Source: Leptodactylus fallax (Eukaryota; Chordata; Amphibia; Anura; Leptodactylidae). Taken from it: a stretch of 64,000 bases of DNA. Position numbers and translations under genes: made by a program. Under the pieces are notes generated by a model. It was not told the DNA's origin and searched no databases. It was given only the letters and a program-made list of their open reading frames with translations. Positions 1 to 14,302 of the stretch are shown piece after piece. The stretch is taken from assembly GCA_947044405.1 (NCBI GenBank), contig CAMRHE010000012.1:7250001-7314000 (forward strand). The letters run 5' to 3'. Position 1 is the stretch's first letter. Every line of letters starts with the position of its first letter.

Positions 1-1850
1 TTGTACTTGTGTTTCCATCACATGGAACCAGGACAGGTTTTTTCTTTCACTGGAAGTACAGTGAACATAACAGTGACTGCAAGTCAAGAGGAAGTCTTGA
101 GGAATCAATACAGAAATTACTGGAAAATTTAACAACTTTTCATTATACAGATCCTTTGCCTAACCATTATATGCAGAAAGCTGGAATACCCCTTAAATGG
201 TAACAAAATTTTCAGACAAAGTAGTCTCATTTAATAGGACATGTGATGCTGGACCAAAACGTAATGCAGTTCATTTTAAAAGTGTTGTTGTTCTGTTCCT
301 TCTGGTTTCCGTATCTTTTTAGTGGGCAGAATAACACAAATTACTAAAAAAATGGAAAAATAATGAACTTGTCATAAGTCAATAAAAACTCTTTGGATCT
401 ATGAGTATGATTAAAAAAAACTAAAGGGCTTCTCCTATCCACCTTAGCTATATTTATCTACTGTAACAATGGGCAGTGTTTTCAGTTTTTATGTTTTTTG
501 TGAGGTCTTGGTTGACTTTGGTATTTTGTTCTGCATGGTTCTGAAATGAGAGAGTAGTGTTGTGGTCACATTCATTGCTGGGGAGCCCTGACTTTCTCAT
601 GAGGTAAATATTACGGGAATATTGTGAGGTTGTATACGGTGATTAGATCAGTGGATATCCACAGAGCATGAATACACAATGATAAATGGCTTTCTTCCAC
701 AGGCATGCTGCTGACAGATGATATAATTATGTACTCATGGAGAATCAGACACGTTTTATGTCTAGCAATGACCAAACTTCTTACTATTCCAAGACACATT
801 AAAATGTACTCATTTTCAGCCTTCAGTCTTTGTTACCCTCCTACAAAGTGATGTAATATTACTTTTCAAAAGTGAGCAGATTTTCTAAAGGTTGAGCACT
901 TTTAAATATGATACATTTTAGATAGTATAAAACTTTATTAGATCCATGAATTTCTAAAGGTCAGCAACTGCCTTGAAATTATAAACTTCATTTTATTCTT
1001 GCTAACATTTTCCAGTGCACTTTCAATGTTCTTCTACATGAAAAAGTCTACTACCACCCCTTGCTATATACTGTATGATGGCTTGTGCGTGTTGACCACA
1101 GGGAAAAACAGATCATTTGCATATGGGTTAAAAGTTGATTAAAGTTGGCAGCAAAATTTTAGTTTCAAACTAAAAAGGTCCACTATGCCACTATGCCATT
1201 AAATGCCCCTTTAAAAATGCATTCTAACCAGCTTTGCTTTTTTGCTGGGGATATAAGCAAAGGTTGGCATTGTGCAGGAACTAGGTGCAGGGTCTCTTTG
1301 CTCCATTGAAATTTGTCTTATCTAGTTTATGCCCGACATACATCTGACTAGAAAAAGTGCCCTGTCACTCTATTTGTGTGTTTATTGGGTTTGTTCCAAA
1401 GTGCCCAGGAGACCAATCCATGCCCTGAGGCAAGTCCAATACACTTCGTAACATGAAATAAAAATCTCAGGGCCAGTGTGGCTTTATGTCTCCACCACAC
1501 TTGGTTTTAGTTTTCAACACTTCTTAGTGGGTCTGAAGGAACCTACTAAAGTCAGGAATATCAATTGGCAGTTGTCGCCCCCTTCAAGAATTATAACTGA
1601 ATATTAATACTAATATGTGTCCAAAAAGAATAAGATGCAATGGGGATGATTTATCTAAAAACAGTGTAAATGAAAAATGATACAGTTCCCACTGCAACCA
1701 ATCTACTGTCAGCTGTCATCTGTCCAAGGCCCCCTTGAAAATGAAAGTACTAATGTGATTGGTTAGTATAGACAACTTCTGCACTGTACTTTCTCTTGTA
1801 CTAAAGTGCGCAATCTGAAACTGGCGCGCAAAAACATAAAAAACGTCAAT
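1..1850. other. Unassigned DNA, no gene seen
   Basis: AT-rich sequence with only short chance reading frames. I see no splice-flanked exon, no paired terminal repeats and no RNA gene. Host intergenic or intronic DNA or very old repeat is the likely content. Confidence 0.6.
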
Positions 1851-1975
1851 TGACTCTAGGTTCACACTTGCGCTCGGGTTTCTGTTCTTCAGGTCCACTT
1901 GGGGAACCAAAAAAATGGAAACCCAATCCGCTTACAAAGCAGTTATCTGCGTAAACCCGCAGACCCCTGCTGAAA
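1851..1975. repeat. Left end of a Harbinger-like MITE, cut by Tc1
   Basis: The stretch opens with CTAGGTTCACACTTGCG, close to the TIR-like ends of other MITEs here (GCTCACACTAGCG at 26251). It runs into the left arm of the neighbouring Tc1 copy and no matching right end is visible. Reading it as a truncated MITE is inference. Confidence 0.4.
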
Positions 1976-3578
<1,603 letters not shown>

Positions 3579-3581
3579 TGG

Positions 3582-3585
<4 letters not shown>

Positions 3586-3614
<29 letters not shown>

Positions 3615-3626
3615 CTGTATATATAT
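3586..3626. repeat. TA microsatellite, left part
   Basis: An alternating (TA)n tract beside the Tc1 right end. It continues on the far side of the LTR at 4153, so the LTR appears to have landed inside the microsatellite. Confidence 0.9.
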
Positions 3627-4149
3627 TGCAACGGGATTAGCTCAGGGATCGTCGTCTCCTCAGTTAGATGTGCGCTTTTGGCACAGTGATAACAGTCCAG
3701 TCCAGTCAAATATGGTGCAACTGGACGCAACCAGTTTTATTAGTTCTTCCACGCAAAACAAAAATAATACAAAAGAAAACCCTAGCCGTCCAGCTACTAC
3801 CTATAACACAGGTAACTAACTAAATTGAGAGCTGCGCCTACTGCACAGCTCCCCAAACACAATGCACAATTCACTGCAGCTTAACTCACAGTGGTTTCCC
3901 AGGAGCAGAGACAGCCAAATACCTGTGTGCTGTCTGCCCTTATATACACACACTTCATGAAACAAGGAATTATCCCCCTTCATCCCAAAACCTGAAGTGG
4001 CTGAATAGAGTGGAGACACACCCATTTCTCCCTACTCCAGCAGCCAGACCTTTTACCAGGGTTTTGGTAAAACCCTCCAGTAAGGCACACAGCTTTCTTT
4101 TCTCAGGTACTTTTAGAAGTTATTCTATCACTTTGCCCCTGGTCCTGTC

Positions 4150-4152
<3 letters not shown>
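3627..4152 (-). mobile_element. Solo LTR inserted in a TA repeat
   Basis: A 526-bp block that starts TGCAACGG and ends GTCACA on the plus strand, so it has TG...CA ends, and is flanked by ATAT on both sides (4-bp duplication, though the flank is a TA repeat and so only weakly informative). Read on the minus strand it shows a TATATAAGGGC promoter-like box near 3945 and an AATAAAACTGG polyadenylation signal near 3737, in the order expected for U3-R-U5. No coding region is attached, so it is a recombined solo LTR. The family is not identified. Confidence 0.65.
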
Positions 4153-4198
<46 letters not shown>

Positions 4199-4215
4199 TG
4201 TATATATTTATATAT
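4153..4215. repeat. TA microsatellite, right part
   Basis: Alternating AT dinucleotides for more than 40 bp, then an imperfect TATA-rich tail. Continuation of the tract left of the LTR. Confidence 0.9.
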
Positions 4216-4367
4216 ACAAATGTCACATGTAGGTGAAGCAGTTGCTAAGACTGAGAAGGCAAAAGGTGAAGAGACCAGTTTTTGGCATCCATTGTATCAC
4301 TATGGTGTAATTGAGCAGCAGCTTATTTAAAGTTTGCCCTTTAGAGGCATTCATTGCCTGAGCTTTA

Positions 4368-4701
4368 AGTATGTTTACACACCGGAATCTGCTGTTGATT
4401 TTGAGGCAGATTCTGCCCTGATACTGCCTCCTATTGAATACAAAACAGGACGCTGAAAAAAATAAATTTGATTTTGCCATGTATTACGCGGCTGCTTCAG
4501 CAGCAGAGTCCGCGGCTCAAGACTTCCCAATGATTAGGCCTAGTCATCTGGGCCCAATTAACTGCGGAAAGCTGCGGTGTAATATCGATGCTCTGCTTCG
4601 GCATTCCACTTTGGGGAGAAGGGAGGGCTGAAAATGAAAAGGAATCTGAGGTAGATGTCCACCTCAAATTCCTCTTCATTTTCCGCTGTGTGAACTTAGC
4701 C
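4368..4701. repeat. Harbinger-like MITE with TTA duplication
   Basis: Imperfect terminal inverted repeats (AGTATGTTTACACACCGGAA on the left; the right end reads TTCCGCTGTGTGAACTTAGC) are flanked by TTA on both sides (4365-4367 and 4702-4704). A TTA/TAA 3-bp duplication is typical of PIF/Harbinger. The interior has no frame. Part of it (a GCCTCCTATTGAA...GGACGCTG segment) recurs at 25375-25570. Confidence 0.55.
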
Positions 4702-4704
4702 TTA

Positions 4705-6443
4705 GTGTTCTTTGGTCTGACTCTGTCCTTGGATTAGTACGGTTTTCCAACAGACTGTTTCAAGTCCATTCTTGATGCTCATTTTGACTTACCTTTGGTT
4801 TGTCTTCTCAGTACAACTTTTGGCTGCAACTCTTGTTTTGGTCTCAGCCCATCTTTTGGTCACAACTTTGGTTTATTCTGGATCTCCTTAGTTAACAATG
4901 GTCAGTTGATTCCAGCTGGCCTCTCAGTTTTCTATTAATAATTGTGCCTTTTTCCATAGATGCCATAGAATATTATGACAGTGAATGAATTACTACTTTA
5001 ACATTCACTTTACAGTTTTATGTTTGCTGAATTGTTGACTGGGACCATGTTAATTTGACTGTTAATGCTGCTATTATCTTAAATCTACAAGGCAACCAAG
5101 GTCAATAACAACGGCTATTGAAGCTTTTGCAATGGGTGTGGTATGGAATATGAACCTCCATCTGTTTTTAAGATTCAGCTTTTAGACTTAGAATCAGATG
5201 CATAGTTTATTACTGTTGTGTTTGGTCTCCATGTCATTTATTTATTAAGCAATATACTGCAATCCTGCAATGAAAAAGTATTTCTGAGTAGCTACTGGAA
5301 AGCTAAAGCCTTTAATTTTTGTGTGGGAGAGCGATCTGGGTCCAGCCCTTTCATCCTACCTCTTCGAAGCAATGTGTTTAATTAATCACAGCTGATTTCT
5401 GCCTAAGAATATCAAACATTTTCCATTCTCCTTTCCTATCTGGAACCTCAGAAGGTAGCCTCACACTTGGCCATAGTTCCAGTTCACATTTCATTTGCAG
5501 GTCTGGCTTTCATCTATCTGGTATGTACATTGCACAGAGCTGTCTCAGTGATGCTTCCTGCTCAGATAATTCAGTGTCAAACATATACGTGGAGCAACGT
5601 TACTGCTTTTTTTGTCAGTGTTTCCATTACAGAACCAGTGAATGCTAATAATACATTTTGTGAGCATTGTTCCATATACCATACTGGCCTCTATATTACA
5701 TTCCATCTCTGTACGGGGCATCACTAATGATAAGCATTACTAATTTTTCTTTGGCTAAATATGGCTATGTTATGATGGCATTGTTATATGCTATTAAAAG
5801 AACCAAACTGATTTTTGCCAGGGGAAACCATCTCCGAATACCTTCCGGCAGTGGACACTATGGGAGAAAATGTTGCATATCATGGTGTAGTATTACATGT
5901 GAAACAGGGACAGGTCAAGTCCACCAGGACAGGATCAGCAATTACAGAATGTCTGGCCTGGCTCATAGTGGGGGCTACTAAAGCAACTTTAATTATGTGT
6001 ATTGTTTAATCATGTATATTGGGAAATGCTACATATTTAACAACATTGAATGAAAATGTCCCCACAGAACAACATTTCTATCACTGCCTAAAAATTTTAG
6101 TACCTTCAGTCTTAGAGATAAAGCAAGTTTCAAGTGGGTATATTCACTGTTAAAGGTGGAATGCCATCTCCCAGGGCGAAAATATGGGCCCTACCCATCA
6201 GTTAAGAGAGAGTTACTAATTCCAGTTGTAGCATACAGAGGGGGAGACTGCAAATTAATGCAAAAAGTTATATAATGACCAGATATAGTGCTATTTCCCC
6301 TGTACACACATATAGCAACAATTATACTGAAACGACAAGTACACTTTAAGAAGGAAGTAACTGTTATGTTATGAAAGTTTGGCTGCTCTCCCTTAATAAG
6401 TATTAATGTGGGCTCTGTGGAACACAGCCCTAGACCTCTAGAA
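4705..6443. other. Unassigned DNA
   Basis: No gene, paired repeats or RNA feature seen. Reading frames up to about 100 codons lack recognisable domains or consistent composition and are treated as chance. Confidence 0.6.
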
Positions 6444-6447
6444 TTAA

Positions 6448-7035
6448 AGGGGTATTCCCATCTCAAGGATCTCATGTATATTTCTAGCTTATGTAAATTC
6501 AAGAGTTTTCCTAAATACATTGCTTTAGCAATGCTGCTTCATTTGCCTTTGCCCCCAGCCTGTATCTGATAACAGGTCAGATGACGTGACTCACTGCTCC
6601 CTGGGGGGACTGAGTTCCCCAGATTGTCCTAGCTTACAGAGTTGTTATGTACAGCTCTGATTTCAGGACAATCAGGTCAGCTAATTGCAGTTTACTGATA
6701 AAGGCTCAGACAGTGTATGTTATCTCTCTATGTAAACACAAAACATAACATTGAGTACACTGCAAGAATGTTGTCTGGGAGCAAGTGTTCTCTCCATACC
6801 TATGTAATGTAATATACATTTACTGTGCATATTATCTGATCTGCATTTATATTAGATTTCTAGTAATCATAATAATTAATCTCTCATGGTAAAGGCACTG
6901 TCTTTATCTACTGAGGTTCTTCATAGTGTCCTGTCCATCAGTCAAAACCTGCCCACCAGCTTGTGGAAGAATACAGGAAGTGAGAAGAAGAGACAGCAGG
7001 CAAAGCTGCTGAGAGAAAGAGATGAGAAAACCCCT
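6448..7035. repeat. piggyBac-type MITE at TTAA
   Basis: A 588-bp block bounded by TTAA on both sides (6444-6447 and 7036-7039). Its ends are inverted: AGGGGTATTCCCATCTC on the left against the complement of GAGATGAGAAAACCCCT on the right. TTAA duplication is the signature of piggyBac-superfamily insertion. It encodes nothing, so it depends on a transposase from elsewhere. The MITE at 56932 has a related AGGGGTTGTTC end. Confidence 0.7.
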
Positions 7036-7039
7036 TTAA

Positions 7040-8926
7040 TGTCTAAGGATACTTAGGATTTTGCATATGAGGCATTGTGGCCCACATGAGAATGCAGAGG
7101 GGTGGTTACACTATGCTTTGGTGTTCCAAAGGTTGGTGACTCAAGGACATATATTTAATGATTGTGCCGGGCACTAAAGGAGTTGCGCTTGACTCATCTT
7201 GGCTAAGCAGATTCCCCTTTTGAGGCAAACAAGGAGAAGTACTAACATAGAGTCTGAGATACAGAGTCAGCATTCTAGCTACACTGGTTGCACATAGTTC
7301 AAGTGGCGGTGCTATAGTAATTGTGATGACTCCCAGACCATAGCTGGACAGCAATAAATCCATAGAGCTTAAAATGGGCTTAGAGTTTGGCTTGCAAATA
7401 GGGAAAGCATGCCCACTAAGTTTGTGAAAGACAGGATATTTGCAGAATAGTTCAAGCAGGTGGAGAGAGTGGAGAGACTCCTAATAATTTGAGCCACCAA
7501 CTGCTATACCTAGTTAGCCTTTGGAACAGTGCTGTTTGAAAATATATATGTATTATCCTCTATTGGACATATATGGTATTGTGGACAAATTATAATTCTA
7601 ATTACTAGATAAATAAACCATCAATGGGTAATTAAAAAAAAAAATTGCTACATTTGCTTATGGTAATAAAATTTCACTGACCTCATTAACATTTCCCTCA
7701 ATGGTATAAACATTTAAAATGATGAATGAACCATGATTCGGGATTCAAGTTATATATTATTTATATAACCATATGTAAAAATGTAACTTTTATGGGCAAT
7801 TTATATAAGGATGTAGAAATATGACAATATGATAGTTTTTATCACAACATATGTAGATATGTCTAACAAATATTATTCCCAGGGACACAAAGAATTCATC
7901 TAAATAGAAAATATGAGGATCCGTATTTCCTAGATTTCATGGACTGGTTATTCCAACTTTTAACCTTCATTTTTCTTTGACCTCATATAAATGCATTTCT
8001 TGAAACCATGACTAACTGTTGAAATGGCGAGTTTTTCTTCTCACAGCTAAAACTTACGTATTACAAACTGTTCAACGTGCAAGGTTTAATCTGTGCAGAA
8101 ATGAAAAGCTCCCATTTATTTTATTTTTAGAAATGATGACAAAATTCTTTGCTGTAGTTCAATATCCCCTATAAAACTAACATTTATCATTTGCATTCTG
8201 AAAGCTCTTACTTTACTCGACTTTCAGTGCTAGCAGTTAAAAAAATGACTTTTCCGCTTGTGCATGCCTTGGAGTTCAGCCGTATGAAACTACTTTTTAA
8301 AATTCAGTTTTATATGTTGGTTTTTAAGATCTAAGCTGTTCCAACCATATGTCATTCTGTAAGACAAAGATTGTTGTGTGTGGGTATGTTATTAATGCAC
8401 GTAAATGGAGGACATTATGCGGTCCTAATCTACGTGGCAAATTAAAGTAACAAATGTGATCATTATGTTTAGTATAACATCATTGGGAAAGAAATTACTT
8501 TTCATGAGATTAAACCGCTTATTCCAGCTTCTTCAACAATATAGAGACAGTTTCTGCTTTCCTTAGTCCAAAGCATATTGGATGTCAATTAAAATGTCAC
8601 GCTCCATGAAAGTTGTGACTATACTTTAAATTGCTTTGAGTGAATCTTAAATGTTAATATTTTTCTTGACTGAAGCACTGTAAAAGGAAATGGCTAGCAC
8701 ACAAAAATAAGATGAAGTCAAGAGTGATGCATTAAAATAAAGTGGGAACAGCAAGTCATTTGCACAGCAATATAAAGGAAGAATTGAACTCTGCAATAAT
8801 TTCTTTGGAAGTTTTCAGAATGTTCTGCTGTTCAGGTTATAGGAATTGTAAGGAGTAGGGAGAAAAAGTTTATAGTTTACACGTGTCAGTAATTTTACTA
8901 ACAATTACAAATATATATATAAAATA
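7040..8926. other. Unassigned AT-rich DNA
   Basis: Very AT-rich, with no open frame of note, no paired repeat and no RNA gene seen. Confidence 0.6.
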
Positions 8927-9019
8927 CTAGCAGAAGGACCCGGCTTCTCACGGGTATATTTCATTTTTTGTCTGTGTAGTGATCCCATAAGAATTGGCCA
9001 GTTTTGCACTTGACATCCA

Positions 9020-9190
9020 GTATGGCAGTCCAACATAGGTATAGTCTATTTATGGCTGTGTTGCTATGGAAACCTGGTAAATGAAATGTGAACTTATATT
9101 GGCTGATGCACGTCATATGACTGAATATTTAAGGACCTGCGAACTGCTATTGACTCATACCGGTCATAAATAGCTTGGTTGCTATGGAAA
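9020..9190. repeat. Internal Helitron repeat unit, copy 1
   Basis: This segment, with GCTATGGAAACCTGGTAAAT and GACCTGCGAACTGCTATTGA, recurs at about 10398-10565 with roughly 90% identity by eye. Shorter versions lie near 9290 and 9410. The duplication predates the hAT-type insertion, which sits just before the second copy. Confidence 0.7.
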
Positions 9191-9945
9191 CCTGGTGTAA
9201 CGCTGTGTGTATGTCAAGACTGAAGAACCTGCGATTTTCCATTGGTCCATAAGCGTCATGTGATCATGTGTATCTCAGTTTGGATATCAGTGAAAGAGCT
9301 GCGATTGGTTGTTTTGGAAAACCTGGAGTAAAGCTGTGTGTACGTGACCTTGTATAACAGTGTCATCCACAGCGCCCTGCCCCTTTAAAGCTGACCTACA
9401 GCAGTGAAGAAAAATGGCTGGGTTGTTATGGAAACATGGAGTGCAGCTGTGTGCATGTGGCTGACAATGCCTTGTCAGATTGGAGATGGGCTTGGGTCTG
9501 CTGGGGAGTTTCAGGAGCTCGCTGTTGTCTGTGACATACCTTTTCAGATTGGAGACGGGCTTGGGTCTGCTGAGAGTTTTCGTTAGCTCAAGCAGCAGCC
9601 ATGCGTTTTGCTGCAGGGGGCATGAGTAGTTTAAAAACGTTTCAATTTATAAGAATGCTTTCATCCACTATGGCTGTCCAGTCAGTGGTGTAAATACTGG
9701 GGTAGCAGTGGTAGCGGCTGCCACAGGGCCGGGGACATTAGGGGTCCCGGCAGGCCCCTGATGGGTTTTTTTTTTTTAATAGGCTGCTACCTGCTGGTGT
9801 TACACCAGCAGGTAACGGGCCCTATTTACTTACCGATCCCTGCTCCTGTTCACGGCCGCCTGCGCTTCACCTTCTGCGGAGGCGGCTGTGAGCAGGAGCG
9901 GGGATCGGTAAGTAAGCCTGCGGGCTGTGAACCCCACAAACACTG

Positions 9946-9993
9946 CGATCATTATACTCTGGGGTCTTTTCAGACCCCAGAGTATAATGATCG
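9946..9993. repeat. 48-bp near-perfect palindrome
   Basis: Arms CGATCATTATACTCTGGGGT and its complement enclose a TTTT-type loop around position 9969. Related palindromes are at about 24757-24805, 25050-25096, 55507-55552 and 55848-55892. Confidence 0.9.
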
Positions 9994-10203
9994 GAGGCCC
10001 CGAGGAGTGGAGGGAACATAAAAAACACTGTTACTTACCTCTCCTGTGCTACAGCAGGCTTTGGGCCTCCTTGGTGACGTCCCAGTCGTCGGTGGGCCAG
10101 TCCAATGTCATTATGCGAAGCGATGCATGCCTGGCTCATGTGACATCTGGTCCAACATTGAAGACTGAAGAAGTAGCGGGAAGTGCGCATAATACTATAT
10201 GAA

Positions 10204-10330
10204 GGGGCCACTATGGGGCATAATACTGTGTGCAGTGGCCACTATGGGACATAATACTGTGTGCAGGGGCCACTATGGGGCATAATAGTGTGTGCAGGGG
10301 CCACTATGGGGCATAATAGTGTGTGTAGGA
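10204..10330. repeat. ~30-bp tandem repeat (GGGGCCACTATGGGGCATAA)
   Basis: About four units of GGGGCCACTATGGGGCATAA followed by TACTGTGTGCA. The same unit occurs at 25172-25345 and, in reverse, at 55196-55470. Confidence 0.9.
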
Positions 10331-10397
10331 ATGCAGTTTGTGCGGGGGGGGGCGGTTGCGGGGGGGGGGGTCCCATGTCAAATGTTACGCCACTGAG

Positions 10398-10565
10398 TCC
10401 AGTATAGGTACAGTCTATTTATGGCTGTGTTGTTATGGAAACCTGGTAAATTAAATGCGAACTTATATTGGCTGATACACGCGATATGACTGAATATTTA
10501 AGGACCTGCGAACTGCTATTGACTAATACAGGACATAAATAGCTTGGTTGCTATGGAAACCTATG
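10398..10565. repeat. Internal Helitron repeat unit, copy 2
   Basis: Second copy of the unit at 9020-9190, with the same order of GGAAACCTGGTAAAT, TATTGGCTGAT and AGGACCTGCGAACTGC blocks. Confidence 0.7.
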
Positions 10566-10876
10566 TGCCTGAGGAGACTAAGCGCCTGTGAGCTTCTATT
10601 GGCTGATAAGGGACATGTTACCTTGTGTATGGCAGTTGGAATATGAGTGAAAGACTTGCATGCTTGTATTAGCTAATGCTGGTCATTTTTTGGGAATACT
10701 GCATCTCAGGAATGGTACATCCTTTAGAGCTGAGACCCAGTCTAAAATATTCCCGGACACCTGATGTACACATGTGCCAAATTTGGTGAGGATCAGTCCA
10801 GTCGTTTGGTTGCGCATAAAGAACAGACAGACAGGAAGACAGACAGACAGAAACTCATTTTTATATATATAAGAGA

Positions 10877-13482
10877 TTAAAATTACTATAAAGGGATTCC
10901 TAGGATGCCCTAATTTTAGCAGGTTCTGCAGAGAAATGAATGTGTATGGGGTTTTCCAATTGTACCCCAACAACAGATATTGTAGGAAAGAAGGATCAGA
11001 CATGTTTTATTTCACAATGCCCATATGTTCCCATGGGATTTAAGCTGCTGTCAGAAGTAACTGGCTTCATTGTTTTCCTTTCTTCTCATTGAAATAAATG
11101 TGCACAGTTATGCATATTTATGGTACAGATACAGGAGCAATAGCTAGTGGCCTGATACTCATTCAACTAATACCTATCTCATGTGTATGGTCAGATTTAC
11201 AGTTGATGCTTTAAAACTGAAGAATAACAGTATTGACAGGTTAATATACAGGTGCACATGTAGACTTCAACAAACTATGTTAGGAAACCAACTTAATAAA
11301 AAGAGAGTCTTGCAAAGATACTTACAATTTATCAGTAAAACATAGTCCATAGTCTCAACAATAACTCTATATACTTTAAACTCCTTAGCTCCCTCTACTG
11401 GTGCCTGTAAGCAGTTTTTATTTTATGCCTATGCAGAGCATATTGCCGCTGTATTAGAAAAGCTCAGCTGAGCCCATTATAAAGTATTATAAGTTATATA
11501 AAGTCAGACAACACAGATTGTTGGCTTTAAAATGATGTGGTATGGCGGTCACTTACTTTAATAACAGTCAGTAATATGTGATACCTAGAGATATCAACCT
11601 GGGAGACCACTTTCTAGGGCGATACCTGAGGAACAGGTAAGCTAAAAAAAAGGGGAGTGGTTTATATAAGGGATGTGGTTAATATAAAAGGGTGTGACTA
11701 AGGGCTAAGGCATCAATCCCTAGAATACATCAATTGTATTTTTACATTGTATTGCAGAACATCGCACATAGACTCCCTATGTGCAAAAGGGATAGGCAGC
11801 CAGAAGGCAGTTACTCAGCCTCCTGGCAGCCATGGCAACCCCTCGGACACTGCAATCTCATCATAGGTAATCCAAGTGGTGGCAGGGGGGGGCAATCTTG
11901 TCCCTGAACCACCCAGATGTCGATCTAAACTGCTAGAGTATTTTCCACCTCTGAAAGTTGCTACAGACACATCTTCTGTGCCTATGACATGAAAGCACCA
12001 TACTATTACGGCACTGAGTCTTAACTATATGATCAGCCTGGCATAATAGTACCCCTTTCAAATGCAGCTATCAAGGCAGATTGTCCTGGGTTCTGCCGCT
12101 GACATCCTGGCAAACAGTTGCTAGAGGAAGCTGCGGCTAGTCAGGCATTTCCAGCCATTCAGAAGAAATGTAGTATTACATGGTGACCATAAAGACGATT
12201 GGCCTTTATTGTAATAGAAGGACTGCTTGAGATTTCCATAAGAGGAGCTACTAGTACACATTGAATCTTTCTTCTGGCTCATAGATGGGGATACAAGCGC
12301 AAGAGGACATATTCATGAGATTACTCCTTACAATCTGATGTCATACAAAATAACTAGTTTACTCACAGATTTTTAATTCATAAATGTAGTTTGAATTTTG
12401 GATGCATTGGAAGTATTGTTTTGGCATCATTAGTTTTCATTTTTGAGGACCCATGAAGGAAAGGAAGGATTTGTTTTGTATTGGATCCTAATGGATTTAC
12501 ATTGTGTCTGTTCTGTTTTTGTCACTGGGCAGAATAGTTCGGTAGGACTATTATACTACCCATCTGGGGGCAACCATAAGACTTACCCATGATACATAGT
12601 TCAACCTACAGTTTTATTTTTTTGCTATGTTAATCCAGAGGAAGGCAATACAGAACCTAATAAGGTAGATGCCGGGTAAGAGGGAAATGAAAATCTTTCT
12701 GAATATGCAATCAGAATAAATCCCCAGATTAACTACCCAAATCAGAGCAATGTGATGTTGTAATGCTGATATCATTTTTCTTCAGTAATTTGTGAGCATT
12801 TCTCTGTATCCAGTTCCCTAGATTGGATAACACTTTTTATTGTTTGTATCAGCAATACACAGTGAGGTCATAGAATTCAATTATTCTGCCACATTGGGTT
12901 AAAGAGGAGAGCAGCACTTGCCTCATGGTGTTTGTCATCTCACTTCACTGTATGGTATTGATGGTATGAATGGAAAGCAATTCAATGACCCGTTCTTCTC
13001 TACATTGATTATTTTATGCATGCAAACTCTAGAAATATACCAGATATGGAAAAAAATTTAGGGCTGCAATTAATATTTAGGAATAAGGAGATACAGTAAA
13101 TGTATAGTAGTAGAAAATGAGATGGCTTAGATGGTTATTAATGACTTTAAGGGGTGTTAATGTTTAGTAGATCTCTTTGTTTTAGTGATTCTCTCATTGT
13201 GAAAACAAGAATCTTGATTACTATCATATGCTTTCAGTGACCTTGTTGCAGTCTTAGCTCTGTCTTCACACACATGAGTAATGCATAACTCATTTTTAGT
13301 TTACATTCTTTATAGTCCAATGATGGACAATTATTTGATTGGGTATTTTCTTTGTACTTTGTCCAAGGATATTACTTTTGAGGCACAGTGATGGGAGCAA
13401 CATTTATATAATATGGAATGTTAATAAACATATATTGTCATTTGAGATTTTATATGGCATCTATTGTATTTGTTTTCAAAGC
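10877..13482. other. Unassigned DNA
   Basis: No gene or complete mobile element recognised. About 11385-11475 (CTCCCTCTACTGGTGCCTGT) resembles a dispersed anuran repeat, from memory and not checked. The rest shows no paired repeats or long frame. Confidence 0.55.
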
Positions 13483-14302
13483 AGATGTAGGGTTGTATCT
13501 TCACAAAGAGTCCAATCCCATCCAAAACTTAATTACACTTCACAGATACTAAATGGTACAAATATTAAGATAAAACTTAACTTTTAATAATAAAAAATAT
13601 AAAAAATCTCCAAGCGGACGTCCACTACCATAAAATACACAATCAGTAGTATCCTATGTTTGCATCACCTAAATACATCAAAAAGGTTTAAACAAACTGC
13701 TTATCCGAGCCGGGGCTTCTTGCTTACCTGCCCTCACACTCCACAGCAATATCAACTAGGGATAACCCACACGTTATTGACCTATCTAAATGACCCTTTA
13801 ATTCCACAGTATACTGAATAAATACGGTGCCATGATTCCACTAACTAATTGTACTCACAGCACATCTTACCCAGTCTTGGAGCCCCCCTATAGGCGTGAC
13901 AGAAATCCCATACATATATATTGCTGGTACTAAAACAAATCTATATTAAATATCCCACAGGTGGCAAACAATTACCAAACTCTGGATTGCTATAAAACTA
14001 TCATACCAAGGTCCGTACCAGGAGTGCACCATAAATTATTTCCCCCCTCTCACTTGACCAGAAAATAAGGCAGCTGCAATCTGTATACCTTTAATATAGG
14101 TAACAGCCAACACCACCCCTTCACATTAATCCGAGGCGATATAATAGTCCAAATAGTCGGTTCCCCCTGATTTAGGAACCCACTATACTATTACTAACTC
14201 TGTCAGTTAGGATACATGACCGCTACAAAAGCGACACACTTGGTCAATTGATAATCTATGACCACATTATAGCTGTTCTAAATATTCATAACTGTTCTAT
14301 CT

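Larger units (their letters stand above)
9683..10395. mobile_element. hAT-type non-autonomous element A, inside the Helitron
   Basis: Ends are inverted: CAGTGGTGTAA on the left, TTACGCCACTG on the right. The flanks TGTCCAGT and AGTCCAGT are an 8-bp duplication with one mismatch, the hAT signature. The interior has no transposase but is full of foldback structure: CCGATCCCTGCTCCTG is repeated inverted as CAGGAGCGGGGATCGG, and there is a 48-bp palindrome at 9946-9993. Near the right end is a ~30-bp tandem repeat. The interior resembles elements B (24537) and C (55140) although their terminal repeats differ. Confidence 0.7.
8927..10876 (-). mobile_element. Non-autonomous Helitron
   Basis: Read on the minus strand, the element starts TCTCTTATATATATAAAAAT and ends with a short hairpin (ACCCG...CGGGT), then CCTTCTG and CTAG. 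The flanks are A on the 5' side and T on the 3' side, so the insertion is between A and T without duplication, as Helitrons do. There is no Rep/helicase frame, so movement would need an autonomous relative. The body contains a repeated ~170-bp unit (about 9020-9190 and 10398-10565) with further shortened copies, a GACAGACAGACAG tract and a later hAT-type insertion. Confidence 0.75.

Noticed and set aside
5467..5981. Plus-strand frames of 86-104 codons with hydrophobic stretches
   Set aside because: No domain, no splice context, and AT-rich DNA of this kind gives such frames by chance.
10204..10330. CRISPR-like array
   Set aside because: The ~30-bp units are head-to-tail with no unique spacers, and the DNA is eukaryotic.
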